From positions 402-8,111 of the forward strand of contig DBKX01000374.1 of assembly GCA_002297865.1 (NCBI GenBank): a stretch of DNA of 7,710 bases. Reading direction: 5' to 3'. This document shows positions 1-7,000 of the stretch, in pieces (positions within the stretch are counted from its first letter, which is position 1; every line of letters begins with the position of its first letter). The notes beneath the pieces were generated by a model. The model saw only the letters and a list, made by a program, of their open reading frames with translations. It did not search any database and had not been told where the DNA came from. Made by a program: the position numbers and the translations under genes. This DNA is from Lachnoclostridium sp. UBA739. Its GTDB lineage: Bacteria; Bacillota_A; Clostridia; Lachnospirales; Lachnospiraceae.

Positions 1-919
1 CTTCAAATGGATATTCCTGATTTTCATAAGCATTCAGACAAGTTTCTTTTACTTCTTCTAAGAACTTGCTAAATGGCTCATCACCAGTTACATTTCCCTT
101 TATGGCAAGTGTATTCACAAACATACCAACTGTCTTTTCAAAACTTTTCTGTACTCGCCCTGCGATTGGTGTTCCGATAATGATTTCTTCCTGCCTCGCA
201 TATTTTCCAAGTAAAACCATGGCTCCGGCCAAAAATACCATAAACTCAGTTGCTTTTGTCTGACTAATAAATTCTTCAACCTTCTTTGCAAACTCTGCAT
301 CCATATTTCTGGTAATACGTTTTCCACGAAAACTCTGAATTGCAGGACGTTTATAGTCTAGAGGAAGATTTAGTACTTCTACATGCTCTCCATACTGTGA
401 CAGCCAGTATGACTTCTGTGCACTAAAATCTTTTGTTTTCATCCACTCACTGTAATCTTTATACTGATATACAACTGGTTCAAGTTCTTCTTTGTCATAG
501 CATTTCACTAGTTCATCCAGAATGACAGCCATGGAGACTCCATCCACAATGCTATGATGCATATCCAGTACAAGCAGATAGTTCTGTTCTGCCCTCTTCC
601 ATAATCCTGCATGAATCAAAGGTGCTCTTTGTAAATCAAATGGCTTAATAAATTCATCAACAGAAGAACTGCTGTCTCTTTCTTCTATCACAAGGGAAAC
701 ATCCTTCTCTATCTTCTGATAAAGCCCTGTTTCATCTTCTATGTAGCTGGTACGAAATGCTTCATGGCGCTTTATAAGCTGGTTAATTGCCTGTTCTAGG
801 CGTTCTTTGGAGACAGTGCCTTTTAATTCTATATAAACAGGTACGTTATACGCAACTTGTGTTTCGTCCATCTTTGCTACCATATAACAGCGTTTCTGTG
901 CAGATGACATTTCATATAA
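1..919 (-). other. Condensation domain 2, L-donor (LCL) type, partial (downstream gene)
   Basis: Residues from about 1052 to the window edge (1357) form most of a second condensation domain. It opens with YEMSSAQKRCYMVAK, the SxAQxR start typical of domains that take an L-configured donor, and has an intact DMHHSIVDGVS motif (His1173, Asp1177). IIIGTPIAGR and VGMFVNTLA follow, then ENQEYPFE at the edge. The L-donor type fits the preceding module, which lacks an epimerization domain. An adenylation-carrier unit must follow outside the window. Confidence 0.93.
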
Positions 920-3900
920 TTCCTTCTCTTCAGCCTTTGGAATCATCTCAATTTTAGAAGTTTTCTCCTGTTCTAAAAGTCTGCTCATTTCCTGTACACT
1001 GGCATGTTCTAATACTGTTTTTAATGGCAGTTTAATGCCCATAACGGCCTCAATCCGATTCATAAGTCTTGTTGCTTTTAGACTGTGTCCACCTAGTTCA
1101 AAGAAATCATCTTCTATTCCGATTTTTTCCACTTCTAATATTTCCTCAAACAAAGCTGCCAGTTGTTTCTCTGCCTCGGTAACTGGAGCCACATATTTTT
1201 TCTTCTTTCCATGAGGTTTTGGAAGTGCTTTTTTATTCACTTTTCCAGAAGCCGTCAATGGAATCAGGGAAATCGGCATAACGTAAGACGGAACCATATA
1301 ATTTGGAAGTTTCTGTTGTAGTGCATTCTTAACAAATACTTCCACTTCACTTTCAGCCGATACTACGTAAGCAGTTAAATAGGCCTCTTCCTGCTGGTCT
1401 TTCCAGATAACCACTGTAACATCCTCTATACAGTCTAACGCTCTGATACAGCTCTCTATTTCACCTAATTCAATACGGAAACCACGAACTTTAACCTGCT
1501 CGTCCAGTCTTCCAACATAGTCAATGTTTCCGTCCGGAAGCCAGCGTCCCAAATCACCTGTATGATAGAGTATACCCTCTCCAAATGGATTCTTCACAAA
1601 CTTCTCATTAGTAAGCTCTTTAAGATTACGATATCCTTTCGCAAGTCCATCTCCAGCGATACAAATCTCTCCTGTCATACCAACTCCACAAAGCTTTTCA
1701 CCATTGGTAATATATACCTGCATGTTGGCAACTGGTTTTCCTATTGGTATTCTTCGAGGAATGGTTTCCCCCTTTTTTGCCTGCCAGTAAGTACACAGAA
1801 CTGTACCTTCTGTTGGTCCATACGCATTTACATATCCAGAAGATTCACTCAGTGCTTTCTTGGCAAGTTCCAAGCTGGCTGCCGTTCCTCCCGTTGTCAT
1901 GATTCGAATGCCTTGTGGCTTCACTTGGGAATAAAATGGTGGTGGAAGCAATGTAAGAGTACTTTTGTATTTCCTAATATAATCTTCAAAATCGGAAACA
2001 CTGCTTATGATTTCTTTTGGCACTGCTAAAAGGGACGCACCTGCACCTGTTAACCAGGCAAGTGTCATTTCCCAAATCGAAGCATCAAAGACGGTATTGG
2101 CAAACTGCAGTACTACATCATCTTTTTGTACCTGATAGAGCTCTTTTAAATATGCAGCCATATTAAGAACCCCAAGATGTGGAATCATAACTCCTTTTGG
2201 AGTCCCCGTTGTTCCTGATGTATAAATGATGTAGGCAATATCATCTTTTGTATTGATAATAGGCAGATTTTCCCCATTGTCTTCTTGCGCTACTGTTTCT
2301 GAGATGGATAATACAGGACAGTCAGGCGGCGCGATAGAAAATGAAACATTTGTTAAAACTGCTTTCGGTACAGCGTCCTCCTCTATAAAGCGAATTCTGT
2401 CCTCTGGATATGCCACATCAACTGGTACATAGCTTGCGCCAGCCTTTAAAATTCCCCACACTCCAACGTATAAGGACACCTGTTTATCTCCTGCAAGAAT
2501 CACAGTATCTCCTGCACCAACTCCATGGCTTCTTAACCCTCTGGCAAGATGGTTCGCCTGTTCATTTAACTGCTGGTAAGTTAGTACCTCATCCTTCCAT
2601 CGAACTGCAATCTGATTAGGAGTGTTCTTCACCTGTCGTTCAAACAGTTCTGGCAACGTACACTCTTTCTCATATGGAACCGCAGTCTGATTCCACTGTT
2701 TCATTTTTTCTCTTTCTTCTGGAAGCAGCAGTTCCAGTTCATCCCAATTATTTTTTTCCTGAAGCAGAACCTCTTTGACGAGCTGTTCCATTCTTCTTGC
2801 CAGCAGCAGAAGTTCTTCTTCTTCGTAAATGGATGGGTCATAAAGAAATTTCAGCAAAAACTCCTTTCCTTCTGCAACACTTAACGAAAGATTATAATTG
2901 GTCTGTTCGCGATAATCCACCCATTCCATAGCCACGTTATCGATTCCAACTGCCTGCTCTTCCCCCTGATAGTAGTTTTCATAAGCAAAAATGTGGTCAA
3001 ATAGTGGATTCCCATTATTACATTGTTTTTGCATATCTGCAAGGGATACGGTATCATACTGCAAGGATTCAGCCGACTGTTTCTGAAGCATTCTGGCTAG
3101 TTCCAAAAACGTTGTATTTGATTCCAGTTGAATACGGACTGGAATTGTATGTATAAACAAGCCTACTGTATTTTCGATTCCTCCAATTGGAACATTTCTT
3201 CCTGAAACCACTTTACCAAACACAACATCATTCATATGATTATACCTGGAAAGCAGAATACTCCAAGCGGTTTCAAAGAAATGACTGCCAGTCAGATTAT
3301 GCTGTTTAAAGAATTGTGTCATCTGATTTGAAACGTCTTCTGAAAAAGTGAATCTTAATTCTCCAACCTTTTTTTCGAAATTTTCTTTCTTTTCATACAC
3401 TGGTTCGATACCTGTTATTTCTTGAAATCCATCTAATAACGTATTCCAGTATTTCATTCCTGCTTCTTTATCCGATTCTTCTAACCAGTTAATATATTCT
3501 TGATAGTGAGCTGCACTGTGACATTCTGTCTCTATTTCTCTTTTTAACTCTTCCTTACTGACGCCTTGGCAAAGGGAGGAATAAAAACGGCTGAAATCCT
3601 GTAATAGCAAAGAAAGACACCATCCATCTACTATGATATGATGCATGCTCCAAAGCATATAAACACATTGATTATCCATTTTTACAAAACGAAAACGAAT
3701 CAGACTATCCTGTTCTAACTGAAATCCTCTCTTAATATCTTCTTCTTTCAAAGCTTTTAAGCTTCGTTCCCTTTCCTTTTGGGATAGCATGGATAAATCC
3801 AGTTCTCTTGTTTCTAGTTCTCGATTCTTTATGATTAACTGCCACGGTTTTAATCCCTTTTTAGGCATAACAACTGCTGTACGAAGCACCTCATGACGCA

Positions 3901-4072
3901 AGCCTAGCAATGCGACACTTTCCTTTGCATGCTCAATCTGAATCTCTCCCTGTAACTTTAACGTTCCCTGTAAAAAGTACTCTCCATTCTTTTCCCCGTT
4001 TAGTTTTTCATAATAGTACATGCCTTCCTGCATAGGTGTTAAAGCATATATTGCTTCAATATTATTGGCCAT
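1..4072 (-). CDS. NRPS, C-A-T-C(partial), 3' end outside window
   Basis: This peptide synthetase receives a D-terminated peptide from the upstream protein, adds one residue and passes it on. ATG at 4070-4072 is chosen because AAAGGAG lies 11 bases ahead and because the protein then begins MANNIEAIYALTPMQEG, a typical N-terminus for a synthetase that follows an epimerization domain. I read the frame codon by codon from 4072 to 2 and found no stop, giving 1357 residues without a terminus. Domains: acceptor segment plus condensation 1 (about 1-430, HHIIVDG at 144-150), adenylation (460-955, TSGTTGTPKG at 618-627, YHTGD at 836-840, catalytic Lys944), carrier (965-1037, Ser997 in LGGHS) and condensation 2 (from about 1052, HHSIVDG at 1172-1178), which runs off the left edge. 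At least one more adenylation-carrier unit must follow outside. All visible catalytic motifs are intact, and there is no sign of decay or frameshift. Confidence 0.97.
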   Translation of the reverse strand, partial: MANNIEAIYALTPMQEGMYYYEKLNGEKNGEYFLQGTLKLQGEIQIEHAKESVALLGLRHEVLRTAVVMPKKGLKPWQLIIKNRELETRELDLSMLSQKERERSLKALKEEDIKRGFQLEQDSLIRFRFVKMDNQCVYMLWSMHHIIVDGWCLSLLLQDFSRFYSSLCQGVSKEELKREIETECHSAAHYQEYINWLEESDKEAGMKYWNTLLDGFQEITGIEPVYEKKENFEKKVGELRFTFSEDVSNQMTQFFKQHNLTGSHFFETAWSILLSRYNHMNDVVFGKVVSGRNVPIGGIENTVGLFIHTIPVRIQLESNTTFLELARMLQKQSAESLQYDTVSLADMQKQCNNGNPLFDHIFAYENYYQGEEQAVGIDNVAMEWVDYREQTNYNLSLSVAEGKEFLLKFLYDPSIYEEEELLLLARRMEQLVKEVLLQEKNNWDELELLLPEEREKMKQWNQTAVPYEKECTLPELFERQVKNTPNQIAVRWKDEVLTYQQLNEQANHLARGLRSHGVGAGDTVILAGDKQVSLYVGVWGILKAGASYVPVDVAYPEDRIRFIEEDAVPKAVLTNVSFSIAPPDCPVLSISETVAQEDNGENLPIINTKDDIAYIIYTSGTTGTPKGVMIPHLGVLNMAAYLKELYQVQKDDVVLQFANTVFDASIWEMTLAWLTGAGASLLAVPKEIISSVSDFEDYIRKYKSTLTLLPPPFYSQVKPQGIRIMTTGGTAASLELAKKALSESSGYVNAYGPTEGTVLCTYWQAKKGETIPRRIPIGKPVANMQVYITNGEKLCGVGMTGEICIAGDGLAKGYRNLKELTNEKFVKNPFGEGILYHTGDLGRWLPDGNIDYVGRLDEQVKVRGFRIELGEIESCIRALDCIEDVTVVIWKDQQEEAYLTAYVVSAESEVEVFVKNALQQKLPNYMVPSYVMPISLIPLTASGKVNKKALPKPHGKKKKYVAPVTEAEKQLAALFEEILEVEKIGIEDDFFELGGHSLKATRLMNRIEAVMGIKLPLKTVLEHASVQEMSRLLEQEKTSKIEMIPKAEEKELYEMSSAQKRCYMVAKMDETQVAYNVPVYIELKGTVSKERLEQAINQLIKRHEAFRTSYIEDETGLYQKIEKDVSLVIEERDSSSSVDEFIKPFDLQRAPLIHAGLWKRAEQNYLLVLDMHHSIVDGVSMAVILDELVKCYDKEELEPVVYQYKDYSEWMKTKDFSAQKSYWLSQYGEHVEVLNLPLDYKRPAIQSFRGKRITRNMDAEFAKKVEEFISQTKATEFMVFLAGAMVLLGKYARQEEIIIGTPIAGRVQKSFEKTVGMFVNTLAIKGNVTGDEPFSKFLEEVKETCLNAYENQEYPFE
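962..1180 (-). other. Peptidyl carrier domain, GGHS type (downstream gene)
   Basis: Residues about 965-1037 form the thiolation domain, with DDFFELGGHSLKATRL and the phosphopantetheine serine at 997 (codon 1082-1084). GGHS is the usual form for a carrier followed by a condensation domain rather than an epimerization domain, which agrees with what follows it. This module therefore adds its residue without epimerization. Confidence 0.95.
1208..2695 (-). other. Adenylation domain, probably hydrophobic/aromatic substrate (downstream gene)
   Basis: Residues about 460-955 carry the full core set: LKAGASYVPVD (542-552), TSGTTGTPKG (618-627), FDASIWEM (662-669), NAYGPTEGT (749-757), GEICIAG (801-807), YHTGD (836-840), GRLDEQVKVRGFRIE (855-869) and SGKVNK with Lys944. 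Hand alignment to GrsA gives the pocket D663, A664, W667, L708, M725, T727, A750, V758, L759. The first three match the GrsA phenylalanine pocket (D-A-W), and the surrounding blocks (LPP, TTGGTAAS, NAYGPTE) are GrsA-like. A bulky hydrophobic or aromatic residue is therefore the best guess, but the full code is not one I recognise. The loop between the LPP and GGT blocks is about four residues shorter than in GrsA. Confidence 0.93.
2183..2230 (-). repeat. Paralogous A3-core copy (pairs with 6729-6776)
   Basis: The phosphate-binding core of the two adenylation domains is the most similar DNA between the two modules that I noticed. AATCATAACTCCTTTTGG at 2183-2200 pairs with AATCATAACACCTTTTGG at 6729-6746, and GTTGTTCC.GATGTATAAAT is shared just beyond. 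This reflects common descent and protein constraint rather than a mobile repeat, but it is a plausible site for module recombination. Confidence 0.6.
2783..4051 (-). other. Condensation domain 1, D-donor (DCL) type (downstream gene)
   Basis: Residues about 8-430 should join the D-terminated peptide from the upstream protein to the residue loaded in this module. LTPMQEGM at the start, LWSMHHIIVDGW (His145 and Asp149), VVFGKVVSGR (283-292), GLFIHTIPVR (304-313) and NPLFDHIFAYEN (355-366) give the full motif set. The LTPMQEGM start and overall likeness to the first TycB condensation domain indicate D-donor, L-acceptor specificity, which fits the epimerization domain at the end of the preceding protein. 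The usual FINT is FIHT here, a small change of unknown effect. Confidence 0.9.
4022..4072 (-). other. Putative acceptor docking (COM) segment (downstream gene)
   Basis: Residues 1-17, MANNIEAIYALTPMQEG, match the start of synthetases that receive a chain from an epimerizing partner. TycB begins in the same way, with a short leader and then YALTPMQEGM. The segment merges directly into the first condensation domain. It is the expected partner of the C-terminal tail encoded just upstream. Confidence 0.7.
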
Positions 4073-4083
4073 ACTCTTTCGCA

Positions 4084-4090
4084 CTCCTTT
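4084..4090 (-). promoter_or_regulatory. Ribosome binding site overlapping the upstream stop codon
   Basis: On the minus strand the junction reads TAAAGGAGTGCGAAAGAGT and then ATG. The TAA stop of the upstream synthetase provides the first A residues of the AAAGGAG Shine-Dalgarno sequence, and 11 bases separate it from the ATG. An in-frame GTG at 4082-4084 overlaps this site and so is a poor start candidate. The arrangement suits translational coupling, which would keep the two proteins in similar amounts. The site is seen directly; coupling is inferred. Confidence 0.85.
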
Positions 4091-7000
4091 AAAACATATC
4101 CATAAGTTCGTCTAATACATCCTCTGTCAGATCTTTTGCATGATAATCTGACACTGTTTTCACAACTTCTTCCTGTTTCTGACAAAAACTCATAACATCT
4201 CTTATTTTATCCTCTAACATTTCTGTATAACATCTTACCTTCTCATCCTCTAATTCCACACGGTCATATGAAATTTCCAGAACAAGCTGTTCTCTGTATA
4301 TTCTTCCATTCAACATCAAGGTCTGTTCATACTTATTTTTACGAGAAACTGTTTCTACCGGCTCCATATCTGCAAGAACAAACGCTCCATCCAATTGTTC
4401 ATCTTGAATTTCTCCAAGATAATTAAAGGATACTTCTATTGGAATCTCATTTAATGTGCTGCCTTCTTTCTGACGAAGCACATTAAATCCCATTCCATGG
4501 TTTGGTATACTACGCACTGTTTCTTTCGTATCAATTAATGCCTTTTTATAGTCTGCTGTTTTTGTTAACAGAACTGGATATACACTTGTAAACCAGCCCA
4601 CTGTACGCAAGGCAGAAACTGGTTTGTGAATTGGTTCTCTTCCATGTCCCTCCATGAATACAAGGAAAGCCTGTTCTCCTGTCCATTCTTCCAGTGAAAG
4701 AGCATACGCAGTCAGCAGTACTTCACTTATATCCATATTGTATGCACCGCCTGCATTTTTTAAGTCATTGGTATCTGTCTTAGAAAATATCAAGGTAATT
4801 GCACCATAACGCTCTTCAAAGCTTTGCTCTCTTCTGTGTATCTTAGATTCCAGCCCCGAAAGATTCCTGCTCTCTTCATATATGTGATTCCAGTAATTTT
4901 CTTCTTTTCTTAATGTATCTGAATTCAAGTATTCCTGCAGTGCCAAAGACCACTGTTTATAAGATATGGTTTTTTTAGGGAGTGACACTTTAACATTCTG
5001 AAAGGCCTGCATATATGCCGTATTCAAATCTTCCAATAAGATTTGCCATGATACTTGATCTACTACAAGGTGGTGGATAATGAGAAGTACATAGGTGTCC
5101 TCCACTGTCTTCCATACCCTCACCTGAAGCATTGGCCCGCTTTCTAATGAAATACTTTTCTGTGCTGCCCTAGTATCTTCCTCAATCTGTGCTTTCACAT
5201 CCTGCCCCACTAACAGTTCTAACTGCTTCAGTTCATATCCGACACATTCTTCGACGGAAAGGATACGCTGTTCTCCATTCAAGTACACTGCCCGAAGCAT
5301 GTCATGATGGACACATAATGCTTCAAGTGCTTTCCTTAGTATCCCTTCTTCATACCTCATACCCATTTTGAGAAGCATTGCCTGATTAAAATGATTAGGC
5401 TCCTCTAGCTTCCATTGGAAGAAGTTTTGCTGAATAGGCGTGAGTGGTACCACTCCCGTCACCTCAGACTGATCACTTGTTTCGTTCAGTATGACTACTT
5501 TTCGTGCAAGCTTACCAATATCAGCCGCCTTTAAAAATTCTGCTAACGGTACGGTATATCCACACTCTCGAAGTTTTGACACAATACGGATTGCCTTTAT
5601 GGAATCTCCTCCCAATTGATAAAAACTATCTTCTAACCCAGCCTTTTCTATCTTTAAAACTTCACATATACATTGACAAAGTTTTTTCTCTGCTTCTGTT
5701 TCTGGTTTCACATAACGAGCAGTCTGCTCTATGACAATTTCAGGAAGTGCTTTTTGATCCAGTTTTCCTGTTGCCCCCATCGGCAATTCTGGAATCTGCA
5801 TAAGCCCTGTTGGAATCATATACTCTGGAAGTATTTGTTCTAGTTCTTCTTTCACATATTCTGGTGCTATTGTGTTGGGAGCACAATAATATGCCCATAA
5901 CACCTTATGGTCAGGCTCTTTTTCTACGACGATTACAGCGGCTCTTTGGATACCTTCAATGGAACAGATTCTCCTTTCGATTTCGGCTGTTTCAATACGA
6001 AAACCTCTAATTTTCACCTGCTGGTCCATGCGTCCCAGATATTCCAAGTTTCCATCACTTAAAAACCTTGCAAGGTCACCTGTATGATACAGAACTCCCT
6101 TACCAAAAGGATTTTTTTCAAACGATGCTGCTGTCTTCTCTTCATCCTCATAATAGCCTTTGGACACATTTTCTCCTGCAATACAAAGTTCACCTGGAAC
6201 AAGTACTGGATTTCTTACAGAACCATTTAGAATAAATGCCTCGTTTCCTTCCAAAACAGTTCCAATCGGCATATTTTCTTTATACTCCGTACACAAGTAA
6301 TAGCTGATCCCACAAGTTGTCTCCGTTGGACCATACCCATTGAAAATATCTGCATTACTATGTGTTCTAAGGGTTCTAAATAATTCAGGTGCAAATCGTT
6401 CTGCTCCAACCATAATAACTGCGGCATGTGGCAAAACCTCTAAAAATGCTTTGCTTTCCAGATATGCCGAAAGCTTAGACGGCGTCATAACAAACCCTGG
6501 TTTTCCATACCGTAACAACTGTTCTTTCTTTTCCTCAGTAAATTCTATCAATTCGTTTTCGGATAGAACAACTGTCAATCCATACGATAGTGGAAGTTCC
6601 ATTTCCTGAACCGTAATATCAAAGATAATGGAATTAGTCATATAAACACAGTCACACTTCTTAGCAATGGCTCTTTGGAACTGGTTTCTTCCATCTGTAC
6701 GGATAAAATTTTCCAGATTCTTATGTTGAATCATAACACCTTTTGGTTTTCCTGTTGTTCCAGATGTATAAATCATATAGCACAGATCTTCTGGTTCATT
6801 TACAATTCCTAAGTTATCCCTCTCTTCCAGCAATAACGTTTCATCCTTTAAACTTATAACAGGACAGTTCACCTGGACTTTGCAGCCTTCCAATCCTGCT
6901 ATAACCGCTTTTGGTTTACAGTCAGTCAATATTTCCTGAAGGCGTAATGCTGGCTGTTTTGCATCTAGCGGAACATATGCCGCCCCGCACTTTAAGATTC

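Noticed and set aside
115..327. 70-codon minus-strand open frame
   Set aside because: It is in a different frame from the synthetase that covers this region, and the synthetase frame encodes clear condensation-domain sequence.
1562..2029. 155-codon open frame on the plus strand
   Set aside because: It lies antisense to the adenylation core of the downstream synthetase. Its translation (Cys/Trp/Phe/His rich) has no domain character, and the minus frame is fully open with conserved motifs.
2808..2826. TTC-repeat tract as a microsatellite or regulatory repeat
   Set aside because: It is a short run of Glu codons (with neighbouring Leu codons) in an acidic helix at the end of a condensation domain, with no wider repeat structure.
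1..4072. A frameshifted or decayed gene, since no complete open frame ends inside this region
   Set aside because: Every codon from 4072 to 2 was read and no stop occurs. The frame is simply open at the left edge, with all catalytic motifs intact.
4073..4088. Promoter or terminator between the two genes
   Set aside because: Only 16 bases are available and they hold the ribosome binding site; no hairpin or promoter boxes fit.
4170..5456. A third condensation domain rather than an epimerization domain
   Set aside because: EGHGRE, VGWFTSVYP and FNYLGE are specific to epimerization domains, and the preceding carrier is GGDS type.
6227..6427. 66-codon minus-strand open frame
   Set aside because: It is an out-of-frame shadow inside the adenylation domain of the upstream synthetase.
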